From Podocnemis expansa (taxonomy: Eukaryota; Chordata; Testudines; Podocnemididae): a stretch of DNA of 64,000 bases. Location of the stretch: positions 7,965,143 to 8,029,142 of the forward strand of contig ML682008.1 in assembly GCA_007922195.1 (NCBI GenBank), read 5' to 3'. Positions within the stretch are counted from its first letter, which is position 1. Each line of letters starts with the position of its first letter. The notes under the pieces were generated by a model. The model did not search any database. It was not told the origin of the DNA and was given only the letters and a program-made list of their open reading frames with translations. Shown piece by piece: positions 45,631 through 57,180 of this stretch. A program made the translations under genes and the position numbers.

Positions 45631-47230
45631 GGCAAGATGTTTTGCTTTACTTAAACTTAAGGAAGGGCTCTGTGCAACAAAAACACTTGTCTCAGCAACA
45701 GAAGTTGGTTCAGTACAAGACACTACCTCACCCACCTTGTGTCTCTTCTCTCACTGGAACTGACGTGGCTTGATAAAGATCACTCTTCACTCTGTTCCTT
45801 CTTCTTCTCCCATAAGCAAGCATGCTGTCTCCAGTGCTCTTCAGTTAAAGAAATAAGACTGTAAGGTGCCTGTTAAAATTAAAAGCTGAGTTTAACTACC
45901 TCAATAAATGCTAGTGTAAAATGCACTGTCTAGCTTACACAGGTGTGACAAAGCAATTGAACAACTGAACATTAAAAATTCAGTTGGTATTTTTGTTGTG
46001 AACAGTTTTTAAGGCAAGACATGCAAATCTTAAACCTCATGGAAGTGTGATGTTTCCTTAAGCCTAGAAGTTGTTTTGGATGAGTGTCAAACTTTGCCTC
46101 TAGACTCTGAAGTTCTGATTTCAAATACAGATAGTCTTCCTGAGGAATGCAAATATTTTCCCTGAGAGAGCAGAAAAGCATTCATTCTGCATACAGGAAA
46201 ACTCATGAATTTTGTTACATTGTTGATTTGGCTTTATTTTTGGGAAAACTGGAGTTCATCAGCAGTTTCTAGGAATGTTGGTGGTCTGGTCAAGCTGGCT
46301 TTCTATTTGTGAATTCTTTGCTTTTACTCATCTGTTTTAGGTTCTATGCTGACAAAAGATTATGGTTTTTAATTTACTGTTTCTCTCTGTTCACTGAATA
46401 TAATAAAGCATAAATTGAAACAAGGTGGGGAGAAATTAAGGTGAGATAAAACAAAGGATGATCTTGTATACAAATAGTTACATAAATAAAAGGGAAATGA
46501 GTCTGTTCCCAGCAACAACAAATCAACACAGTTTTCTCCTGTTTCAGCTTTGCTGAAGGTGACAAATTAACTGTGATTATCTTGTGGTACTCAGAACATC
46601 ACAAGTAAAAAGTATAAAGATAAAAGGTAGCAGTAGAAGTGTGTCATTCTGAATTTACTCCAACTCCTTAAGAATCTGGCTTTTATAGAAACATCCTCTT
46701 AAATAAAGAATGGCAGAATAAATGAAAGATGAACAGAATGCTTGCTAAAGAAACAAATTATTTTCTGCAAATCATCTACTAAGCTTTCAGTTTTTCTTCC
46801 CAGAAACATTTAATAAAAACGTTAAACAGGCTTAAATGACTGTGTGTGTGCAACAGATAAATGGACACAAGAGACTTTGAAAGCTTTGTAGGTATGGTGG
46901 TAGTGATCTGATAAGATTAACTGAATCCCCAGAACAATCCCTACTGTGTTTCTAGTCAATCTGTGTTTTTGAAAAAGTTCCTAAATATATTTGCATACAA
47001 GTAGCATACTTAGGTCATACTGGGCCCAAGGCAAAGGCCCACTGTGGGGTGTACTATAGGAACTAAATGCATAATTAAAGCATAATGTTTTTTTTTTTAA
47101 AAAAAATGCACATATACAACTGAAGACAACATAGGTGTTCCAGATGATGAATGATCAGTGATCAGCTGAATCAAATGGTGAACATAATATATCTGTCTAA
47201 AATAGAATTGCCAGATCATGAACTGACTGT
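45631..47230. other. No recognisable feature
   Basis: AT-rich sequence. The stretch near 47000-47100 (GGGCCCAAGGCAAAGGCCC) may be a terminal part of the hAT transposon that follows, but no inverted partner was found. Confidence 0.35.
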
Positions 47231-47249
47231 GGCTTACCAATCTAAATGT

Positions 47250-49420
47250 TCACCCTCCTCCTTGTGTTGCTAAATTCAGTAGTAAGTTCTGACAAGTCAG
47301 TGGATAGTATTGTCTTGTTCAATGGAGAGGATAGCTAGTGAACTAAGTTCCTCTTGTGTCATAGTAGAGAGTAGGTACGTCTTCAGTAGTTTTAATGGGG
47401 AAAAGCTACGTGCTGCAGCTGCAACAGTTACTGGTATGGCTAAAACAATGTAATGTCTTTGGGTAGCCATCAGTCAGTTTGTTCTCAACTAGACCAAGGC
47501 GGTGGCAGCTTTAGCATCATGAGGAATAACTTTTCACAGAAATTCAAACTCTTCACACAGTTCAACACCATCAATATCCTTTGAGTCTTCGTCAGTGAAC
47601 AGGAGCTGAAAGTCATTTCAGTGTTTCATAAGGTCAGATTGAGCCATGTGATGTAATGATGAAATGTTGTAGAGGAAGCCAAAATTCTGGGCATATTTTT
47701 CAAGCCCTTTGAAGCATTTCTTCACAAAGTTATCAATTGTGTCTATCACTGTAAGAAAATAGTTTATTTAAAGTCATCTTCAGCACAAAAGATAGGTTAA
47801 TCTTCTGCATAGCTGAACACTTTTCTTCTGTGTCATTTCTCTTTGAACTGAGAGGGACTATCCAATTCTCTGCTAAGGCCTTTGCATTCATAAGTGCTGA
47901 TTAAAACCCACTGTTCCTATACATACCAAGCCAAGAGATGAATTCACTCACATGTTCCACACATGATCCAGATGCACGTTAGTGCACAAAAGTTGTTTCA
48001 AACTGATATTAACTTACTATTAAGAATTGCCCAATGTTGAACAGAAGCTGAGAATAATGCATACAAATGGTGAAGCATTCCAAACGTCGTTTCAGCATCT
48101 GCAGAAGAAGCCTTATCAGCAAGCATCGAGTCCCGGCTATGCCATCCACATGGTGTGGAAAACACTCTTGAATTTCTTTGAAGGATTCTTATTCAAACTC
48201 CTTTGTGCTTTCCTTGCATATTCGATACATTATCATAGCCCTGGCTGCAAAGATCAGAAAGCTGTAAACCAAGGGCTTCCAGTTCATTTATTAACAGTCT
48301 CAATGAGATCCTCTCTTGTAGGCTCTTCAACAGGCAGAAACCCAAGGAAATGCTCTTTGATGTGTACGGTCTAGAATAATAGAATATTTGGCACACTTCA
48401 CTTGTTTAAAGATCTCTTGTTCAACCCTTCCAACCATGATGTGAATGAATTAATTCTGAGTATTCTTTCCCAAATAGTGATCTGAGATGATGTGATGTCA
48501 AGAGGAGGACCTAATGTCCCTGCATAACGGAAGCAAATTTTCCGAGAAGCTCCTCTAACACAAGAAAATTACCATTGTTTGTAGTGTACAGTTTATCATT
48601 GTGACTATGGAAAGCCATATTATGGGATGCCAGGTATTATGTTGTTGCCAGGAGTCTTTCCAGGACATGCCAGTGCAGCATTTCTTGCTGGAGCTGTTTT
48701 GGGGATAGCCTGTCAACCATGTTCCCACTTCTTAATCATTGTGACAGTTCAAACCATCTTCTGATTGTAACTTTGTGATCTTTCCTAGCTTTATGTTTCC
48801 ACAGAGACATGTTAAGGTTTTTCCAATCTGACAGACCTTGATTTGCAGTGGAAATGTTTTAAACTGATGACAGAAACAGCTTACATGCAAACCAAACGAC
48901 AGAATCCTTGCTTTTAAAGTAAATAAGCTAACACCGGTCATATTTCTCTCCATTTCACAACAGTTTAGTGAAATGAAACATACTGACATGGTGGTTCTTA
49001 GCATCTTTTGGAAATGAATAATTCATTTGGATATGAACATGATCTTTTTAAATTATATGCATAAAATGTCTGATTTAATGATTTCATTTTGCATTCCCTA
49101 GGATAATCCCAATTGATGGACTGTACTGATGTCTTGACTGTTCTTTCTGTTTGGGTTGAAGATTAAGATGATGGTTGAGACATGACAAATTCTGTGTCAC
49201 TGAGAAGCATATTAGCATTGTGAAGTTTACCTGGAGAGTTTTCACAACTCATCTCACTTTTCAAGGTCACTCCATTTGTCCTACTGCTGTCCAGTCCATA
49301 CTCTTGGCCTGAACTTTCACTTTCTTTTCTAGATGAAATATCATTCATCTGCTTGAATTTAGAGTGTGAACTGGACTGCTTTGTACCGCCCATTCCATGG
49401 CCAACTTTTTTTCTCAGCAC
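47250..49420 (-). pseudogene. Decayed autonomous hAT transposase (TTF-type, ZMYM1-like)
   Basis: Domains appear in order on the minus strand. The N-terminal region is at 49420-49163. A TTF-type zinc-finger region follows, containing ANQGLSDWKN (48819-48846). Next comes a CAKYSIILDRT segment near 48370-48395, whose aspartate fits the first catalytic position. SQGYDNVSNMQGKHKGV (about 48193-48243) fits the second catalytic aspartate, and a CGWHS-containing stretch follows. A C-terminal hAT dimerisation-type segment reads LAIPVTVAAAARSF (about 47390-47450). A TGA stop follows GKHKGV near 48190 and several frameshifts separate the parts, so it is not a functional gene. Element ends and TSD were not identified. 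The non-autonomous hAT copies here have different or unknown parents. Confidence 0.85.
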
Positions 49421-50109
49421 CTGATGTGTACTTCCTTTTATTGTTCAACTCATCTCTCCTTGAATTTGCCATCTACCACTTTATTCTTTCTAATCTCTTT
49501 TCTGTCAAAACTTACCATACCACCCTGAAAATGAAATGCTGAGTATCATGACAGACCACAGCACCTCATCATCATGAGAGTGACCACATTTCCAGCTTAA
49601 CAGACTGGATGTCATATGCTGTCAAAAATCAGTAAAATGAGCAGGGTGATCAATTCAGATTTTGGTAGGGGGAGGGACAACTTTAACCATGATTCCAGGG
49701 ACTACCTAAAAGCTCTAGGTTTTTTTGTTTTACAAGTAATAAGTTAGAAAGTTTAGAGGTGGACTGCTCATGCCAGCTAAACCTAATTCATTTATTATTT
49801 ATAATAAACCCCCAATTAAGCCAGTTTTTAAGTTTATTTGTAAATTTTAAACTATCAGGAAATAAAACTGCAAAAAAAATGTCCAACCCCAAATCTGACT
49901 AAGCAGATAACACTGATTTAGGCCACTACAAATAAAAAAAATTGAAAAAGTTTAATTTAGTTGGTAACTACATATGTGGTTTGCTTTCTGCATTTCTGTA
50001 AGTGTAGATAATGGTGAAATAAATCAGTTCTACTTGTAATTCATTTCACTTTCAGTCGCCTAGTAAGCGCTTCAATGTTGGGGTAGCAAACACTGCCCAG
50101 GAACTAAGC
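49421..50109. other. No recognisable feature
   Basis: AT-rich spacer. Some of it may be the 5' part of the hAT transposon. No terminus could be placed. Confidence 0.4.
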
Positions 50110-50975
50110 TTTCTTTTTTTAATAAAAAGATTTTGGAATCTTTATTATAGTTTGTGGTTTTATAAATATTTTTTTAAAGTCATAGGTGCTGAAACTAAAG
50201 GTGTTGGGATTCAGCATCCCTTGGCTTGAAGTAATTTCCATTGTATAAAGGGCCAGCACAATAACTATATGATCTCTAGTTAACCCTAAGGCAACTGTGT
50301 CAATTTGGCACATGAATTCCAATTCTGCAGTTTCTCTTTGAAGTTTTGATTTGTTATCCATTTGTTTAAGTACAGCTATTAACAAACCATCAATTGAGTG
50401 AGCAGGGGCAGATTAATGCACAGGCCAACTGAGCCCATGCCTGGGGCCTACCACACTGTGGACAGGAGGGAGTGTGACAGACCAGCCCAGAGGCAGGGTT
50501 CAATGCTCCTGCCCTGCCCCTGGGCTGGCTGGTTCACCCCCAGGGGCAGGGTGGACTGGCTGTGGCCTGGCTGGTTGGTCCGGCCAACTGCCACATATAG
50601 TACAGCCTCTGGTGTGGCCGTCAGGCCATGATGGAAGCTGCACTGCACGTGCCAGTCGACCCTGCTACCCCCAGGGGTCAACCAGCCAGGCTGCGGCTGG
50701 CCTCTGGCCCTAGCCCTCCTCCCACCCCCTGCTCTGGCCCATTTATACCAGGACCCAGGCTGGCAGGGGAGATGCGGCCAGGTGTGTGTGGGGGGCATTG
50801 GTGGCAGAGACCCAGGGGCTCTGCAGCCCCTGATCTGCCACTGGGAGTGAGCAGGGAGATTGAAGTGTTACCCTATTTTTTTTTTAATGCTGTTATTTCT
50901 GATGTCAGACCTGTGTCCATTTATTCTTTTGCTCAGAGACTGTTCTGTTTGTCCGGTGTACAAGTCCTTAGAGTA
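50110..50975 (-). pseudogene. Penelope-like retroelement, GIY-YIG endonuclease end, split by a hAT element
   Basis: On the minus strand the part right of the insertion translates to LYTGQTEQSLSKRINGHRSD (about 50915-50970), the form of the GIY-YIG domain found at the C terminus of Penelope-like proteins. The part left of the insertion gives SIDGLLIAVLKQMDNKS and LQRETAELEFMCQIDTVALG (about 50265-50400), the conserved tail of the same protein. The GC-rich hAT element at 50403-50843 lies exactly between. The catalytic reverse transcriptase region is absent, so this is a 3' fragment. Family assignment is from remembered motifs. Confidence 0.8.
50403..50843. mobile_element. GC-rich hAT element inserted in the Penelope ORF
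   Basis: The 441-bp element starts CAGGGGCAGATTA and ends TGATCTGCCACTG, inverted repeats matching at 11 of 13 positions. TSD TGAGTGAG (50395-50402) and GGAGTGAG (50844-50851) match at 7 of 8. The element is much richer in GC than both flanks, so frames appear on both strands (for example 50448-50798). These are composition artefacts without motifs. Removing it restores the Penelope reading order. Confidence 0.85.
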
Positions 50976-53900
50976 TGAGCACATCTTATTCTGTTTGCAA
51001 AGAATTGTGCAAATGTACAACACTGAATGACATATTAGTTGTAATAATCAGGTCAGGTCTTCAAGGTTCCTTCAAGATGAGTAGGCAACGGATTGTTAAT
51101 CCTGTGAAGAAACCATACAGATATATCACACATAGTTCATATTCATAAAATCCCTCCATAATTATCTGTGGTAAAATTTTGCCATATACAATCTGTGTTT
51201 TAAGTGTCCAAATACTTTCACATAGTGTCTTTTCGGAGTATGTAAGTATGCATAGACTTCTCTTTCCTAATTTGGGTTCAACTTCACATTAGAGTGGCCA
51301 TTGAAAAGCACCCATCCTGCCTGTTGTTCATGGAGAATGTTCTACTACTACTAATGAAGCTTAGGCCTAGATCCATAAGAGGGATTTAAGTGCCCAAGTT
51401 TCAGTTTTAGGCTCTCTGATGATTCACAAAACTCATAATATTCCTGCTTCCTGTCTCCACAAACTCACTTAGCTGCTAGATTTCCAGATTATGAGATCCC
51501 TAGGGGGGCCTGTTTTCCCTCTTGCACATCAACACAGCTATTCTATCTGGATGGCTGTTTTCTACATGAATTGATTGTTGATGGTTGAGTATTCACCTGC
51601 TAGCCTTCCCTGCAAGGCTTGATTTGGTAGCTATGTTTGGAACAGGAAGAGACAGGCACCAGTCTGCAGCCTGGGCTTGGATGTCTAACTCCACAACAGG
51701 GGCAGGAGTTGGGAGACACCAACAAGAGCCAACTTAGACAGTTCCCCACCTAACATGCTGGCTTTTATGGATCACTTTCTTAGGTGCCTATAACAGTTAG
51801 GGGCCTGGAGAGCCCCTATGTAGGCTGCAGCCTTAGATGCTCTTGGAGTGAGGCATCTTTGCCCATCTTGCTTTTAATGCTTGTCTTTTTAGTATGTATT
51901 ACACATTTTCCAGCAGTATAGGGGAGCCATGCTTGGGCATGTCTGGACATGCTGCATAAGTGAATGTCACAAGGTTCATCCATAGCCTGGCACTTAGAAG
52001 GGTGTGTGATGATGACTAAACCGAGAGAGAGGTTCATCTGCCTGCAGCTGGTACATCTTGGCAGACCACCCAGCAAGGAGTGAGATTTTTGCTTATCTGC
52101 TCTATTATAGACTATGATTATGTATTTGGAGTCTGTTTGCAGTAACTAATAAAAACCTACCTGGTCTCCTGAATTTGACAGAATTGAGCGAGAGGAAGGG
52201 TAGTTTGTCATCTCTCCCCCTTCATATATAAGAAACCAAGATGCCTAACTTGGGCTTTGTGGATTTCAGTGCCCTTTCAAGTCTTGAAGTCCCTGTGTAG
52301 AGCAGAGCCTTAGTTCTTTATTATCCAACAAAGCGACATCCACCTGTTCTGTACTTAATTAGCATTGTAATTCAGTGGCAGAGCTTACACTAATTTTTGG
52401 CCTTTGAATGATGGTCTAAAAACAAGCATTCACTGCTCCACTTGACAGCAAGCAGATGCAGTTGGGGCTACCTCCTGAGCCTCAACTATTCTCTTCTCTG
52501 GTAAGTGGCTCCCCTTAATGCTTTTGGTTTGACTGGAACAGATGGCGATTTCTCACTTCCCTGGAGTTCACTGTTCCTGCCGGTAGGGGAATACCACAAA
52601 GCAGAAGTTACCAAGAAGCCAGTTGTCTAATCAGACTCTTAACTTGGGACTCTGGCATCTCCCCAACTCTCCCTTCAGATTTCTTGGGGATATTTGCTTT
52701 CCATTTCATCTCCATAGCTTGCATGGTGGTGGGTTAGCTGCCCTGAACTGTGTGAAACATTTTTCTCCCCTATTTTCCCTGTCAAAGTTGTCCTCTAGTA
52801 CCATGCTGAGCATTGTTCCACAGCTAACATTGTTTCACATAAAAATACCTAATATCTTTAACACAAAATAAAAAGTGGGGAAATGGCTTTATTCACTTAG
52901 CTACCTGACCAAATGTTGAACTATTATGTTGGTCTCTACCACATGGTATACTCATAGGCTAGATTTGTGTTAACCAACAGATTGTTCTCTTACAACACTA
53001 GACGCTCCTAATCTAAAAAATGGACTGCTATGTATTGGGGTATTTGTCAGTCAGTACCTGTCACATAGCATCATTAGCTGGGACAGGAACCACCTCTTCC
53101 TAGCAGTCATGGAGACAAGCTCCACTAGATGTTGTGCCTGCCTCTGGCCGAGTTCATACTTGTTCTGTCTTGGCCTTTGCTTCCAGAACAGCAGCTTCCT
53201 TTCGAAGACTTAGTTATCCAGCTAGATCACTGCAAGGTTTCCCCTTCCAGGAACAATGCAAGAGTCTCTCTCAGACCAACCAGCCCTAGAGTAGTTCTGT
53301 GGCCTCTTCCTGCTCCCCAGTGACTAGTCATTGAACCCAGGACTGCTTTCATTTCAGGTTCTAGCCAAAGTGCCCCCTGGTCAGCAGCCAATACCTTCAT
53401 TATTCTACTTTGCTACTTTCCCCTTAGCCTTTTTCTACCTTCCTAGCTGCCCCAGCCACTGAGCTCACCAGCCTGCAAATAAGCTCCTGCCACAGGTAGT
53501 TATTACAGCCCCCTTTCCCCCCACTCCTTTCCTGTTGCCTGCTCCTGGGCTTTATACAGGCCCTGTCTATTCCTGTCCAGCTGAGTCTAATCCCAGTCAA
53601 TTCCCTGCTCCCTGGGTTGTCCTCCAGGTGCAGCCTATGCTGTTAATGGTAGCCAGCTCATCACATGCTGGTATCTGTAAGTAGACATAACTCTCTCTAC
53701 ATTATGAATACCATTAAAATACTTTACTTTCATTGTTATAGATAGTACTCAAGGGTTTTATTACTTCTCAGTATTGAAGATATAAAAATTAATAGGTAAC
53801 CTTTAAAATGATTTTTTACAAAAAGTGTTGCTGTTTCCTATTAGGTTTTTAATACTGCCTTAAACTTGTAGACCCTTGTGCACATGGCCTAATTTGCTAT

Positions 53901-55564
53901 CTCATTACATTTTTGCATTTATGTATGTTAGAAAGCATGATCTATTAGCTTAACTTTATTAGTCTCCTCTTTGTAAATACTACTATATGTGACTGCCTTA
54001 TGGAATTTTTCAGGGTACTGTTCTGTGGTTCACTTTAATCTTAGAGATGCAAGGCTGTCTTTATTGAAGCACAGGAATGTATCTTAATGATATGTTGTTT
54101 GGTTGCTTCTTATTTTTTGAGTGACGTGAAAGGGGTATAAAATCATGCTGTAAAACACTGGGGTCATGATAACTTAAAAATGTGTGTAGTGTTTTAAAAA
54201 GCGTTTTTGATTAAGGTGCTGTAGGGCACAGACTCAGAGACTTGTGGAAAAATTGGTCATTAGTGTTGTCATGGAAATGGCACCAACAATCAAAAATAAG
54301 ATTTATGAAGGCCCATCACTCTCTATTCACTGGTATTTATTCTGATATTATTAACATAATATTAGTATGTCACTCTGCAAGAGGTCTTTAAATTTCACAA
54401 TTTAAATAATTTACATGAGATTATCTTTTTTCATATGTTGCAAATCCATCCTCACTATATATAAGATGATTTTATCAGGTTTCAGTCTGCTGTAGTGGTA
54501 TATTAACATCAATGGTCTTCCCAAGTGTAATAAGTATTTCTTTGAAAAATGCTTCCTTTTCATTTTTTAGAGAAAAGGCTAAATTACACCTGCCAAGATA
54601 GGAATGCTCTAAATTCCTGTGGGAGAAAGCCACAAGGAGCCCTTCTCTATATGCACATAGAAAGCAGCCATTGCTGGGCTGCTGGTGCAAAGTTTGAGAA
54701 GAAGGGTGTGTACTACTGGTAATAAGAATTGATATGTCTATACTGGGTTATGACCTTCTCAGCCTCAGCAGCAAGCCTGTGAGCATGCTTGTAACCACAG
54801 ATGTTTTTCCAACCTGTCTGATAATAAGTTGTATACTTTGACACTAAGAGGCATTGTGTGTCTCAGCCATAATCCTATTTATATAGCACAGGGTGTTCTG
54901 CTCCTCCAGTGCTCCATTGTATGTATATCTATAATTTAGCCCTTGGAGTACTGAAATCATAACTTTTATCTACTTTTTGCATTATGGTAGTTGGGCAAAA
55001 CTTGATTACATATTGACAGAGAAAACATGCCTGCCTTTCCCCATCACAGCAGTTTGATGGCTGTTGTTAATTCAGTGGACTTGGTAAATTGTTGAGAACC
55101 TTGGTGAATTGCTGTCCCTCTGCTCATTAACGTGATATCAGAATGAGGTCCTAATGTGGCAGGAGAATGCTATTAAGATTTTGAGTTCATACTACAACTG
55201 AATTCCCAGCTGCATCATTTCATTATCGTGTGCTCTTAGGATGTCAGGGGAGTTCTCTCTTTAAATGTTGTTGTACATATCTGGTAATTAAAGAAAAACA
55301 GGAAGCACTGTATATGAAAATGGAATAGTTATGATGGAGTAGAACTACCTTCTGTGATTTAGACATTCATTTGAATGTCATGTAATGTTTATTAAAGAAC
55401 ACAAAAGTCATTTATTGACAAGGCAGCATACCTTTTAATGAATCTCTCGGAAATGCATTCTTTTATGCCTTTTAAGAAGTCAAAGATAGATAGTAATTAA
55501 CCAAGGACAAACTTCAAAACATGCTCTCTTTTGTAGCTTAGCTTAAGTGAAAGAAATACACCCT
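50976..55564. other. Unassigned region
   Basis: Two CCTG-rich stretches (52430-52760 and 53100-53660) resemble reptile LTR-type or other GC-richer repeats but lack paired ends. The rest is AT-rich. No exon, RNA gene or transposon terminus could be supported. Confidence 0.35.
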
Positions 55565-55697
55565 TTTTCAAATCAAATCAAATCATAGGGCTGGAAGGGA
55601 CCTCATGAGATCATCAAGTCCAACCCCCTGGGAATTGAACCCAGGACCTTCTGCATGTTAAGCAGAGGTGCTAGCCACTACACTATTTGCAGGGCCT
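55565..55697 (-). repeat. SINE with tRNA-like head and CR1-type tail
   Basis: Read on the minus strand it starts with a tRNA-like head whose A box is TAGTGTAGTGGCTAGCACC (about 55667-55685) and whose B box is GGTCCTGGGTTCAATTCC (55631-55648). The anticodon-arm word GCTTAACATGC suggests a Val(AAC)-like origin. It then passes into GGTTGGACTTGATGATCTC and GGTCCCTTCCAGCCCTATG, the conserved CR1 LINE 3' end, and finishes in an (ATTTG)n tail (55569-55585). tRNA-headed SINEs sharing a CR1 tail are classically described from tortoises. The head identity is tentative. Confidence 0.85.
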
Positions 55698-56439
55698 TGC
55701 CTTACTGCCTTGCTTAACTATGAGAGTTGCTGAAGCTTATTTTATAGCCATCTAGTCTTAATTACAATATTTATAGAGACCTTACTGCTATTTCCTCTCG
55801 CTCTATGTTTGGACACTCAATGCTGCTAATCACTGTTCTATCTGCCACCCAGCACTGTCAGTGTTTATGCTTGGTGTGTACCTTTTTCTTTTTTTTTTTA
55901 GGGTCATTTTGGGCTCTTTAATTCAGAGATAACCTTGGCCTCTTTACTTTTCAGTTTTCTCTGTCATCTGTGCTAATCCTTCTGAAATTTAAATGTAAAA
56001 GGCTGGAGTCTGTTGGCCCAATCCTACATAATTGTGAGCGCCTACAAAACCTACTGTTTTTTTTTTTTTTTTTTTTTTAAAGCAGCTCTCAAGATTTGGC
56101 CTCATGTGGTTTTTCATTTTATATTGCTGCATTTCTTTTCTCACTTCCACAACTTTCATCATAAAGGCAGTGACTTTTACTAAGACAGACTACTTATTCC
56201 TAATTCTTGTTGTTTAGCTTCTAAGCAAGACTGCTTCATAAATACTTGCAAACATTGCTCTGGCGTACCCCAGGTGCAATCGGTGCTAATCGACATATCT
56301 TCATATTGTCTGTGCATTAATCCACCTTCACTGTAACATTGATTTAAGGCTTTAGCCAAAGTCCACTGAAATGCATGACGAGTTCTAGGGAATGTGCAGG
56401 TTGCACCTGGGTGGGAACCCAGCACATATAGGCAGGCTT
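55698..56439. other. No gene; poly-T tract
   Basis: A run of about 22 T lies at 56057-56078. No other feature recognised. Confidence 0.45.
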
Positions 56440-57180
56440 GCATTAGCAGAGACCGGGACTAGCCATCCAAGCTGACAGCCCAACCTACTGTCCCAGCTGC
56501 AACAGCCGAATGTTAGGCCCTGATTAAGAGGCCTCAGAGCCCTGGGCTGGCCACCTGTGTGGTGCCCCCCCCCCGGCCTGGGGCCCCCACCATGGTGGCT
56601 TGCAGGCAGGCTGGCGCTGGGGGTCCCTGGCCTAGATGGTCTGCCTCTGGATGGGGAAGGGACTGGCTGATGCATAGTGTGGCCGCCCGTGCAGCCCCCA
56701 GAGCCATGGGCCCTGCCCCCAGAATGGAGCAAATAGGTACCAGCCTGCTCCTGCTGTGCCCCTGGGAGCAGGCTAGCAGCATGGAGCCCAGCCTCTGGTC
56801 TCAGGCTGCCCTGTGCTGGCAGGGGCCATCCCAGCACCGTACCTCCCCAAACCTCACTGATTCTGGGCAGGATGGTGGCGGGGGAAGGAAGTCTGGCAGG
56901 AGCCTTAGAGTCTGCAGCCTCGAGCCCCCTTTGGTCCAGGGTCTGGGGCTTCAGTCCCAATACCCCCTGCCTTGATCCAGACCTAAGAATTGCTATTTGC
57001 ACTACTCTGTCTCAATTTGTCTACCCTCAGTGGGGAAGCTCCCTCCTAGCTGCAAGGTTGTCCAATTCTAGGGGTCTCCATCGATTTAAATGAGTTTTAG
57101 CTAAACTGACATTGGAGTTGGGACCAATTTAAAGGATAACCAGACTAGGCATGTGCCTAGGGCCCAAATTCATGGGAAGT
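56440..57180. repeat. GC-rich interspersed repeat, unassigned
   Basis: Strongly GC-rich relative to its flanks, with few CpG dinucleotides, so it is not a CpG island. Frames of 205 codons (minus, 56385-57002) and 138 codons (plus, 56559-56975) overlap antisense and have no motif, as expected from composition. Words such as GGCCTGGGGCCCCCACC and the edge GTGCCTAGGGCCC resemble the hAT element at 50403-50843 (GCCTGGGGCCTACCAC). No clear termini or TSD were found. Confidence 0.4.

Noticed and set aside
50448..50978. Two 116-codon frames near the GC-rich insertion
   Set aside because: They sit within or across the hAT element and its boundary. The translation is a composition artefact, and the real signal here is the minus-strand GIY-YIG fragment on either side.
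55620..55697. Possible tRNA gene
   Set aside because: A and B boxes are present, but the sequence runs straight into a CR1-type tail and a pentanucleotide repeat, and the acceptor stem does not pair. It is a SINE head.
56385..57002. 205-codon minus-strand frame in GC-rich DNA
   Set aside because: GC-rich sequence depletes stop codons on all frames; an antisense frame of 138 codons overlaps it. Gly/Pro/Ala/Ser-rich composition, no motif.
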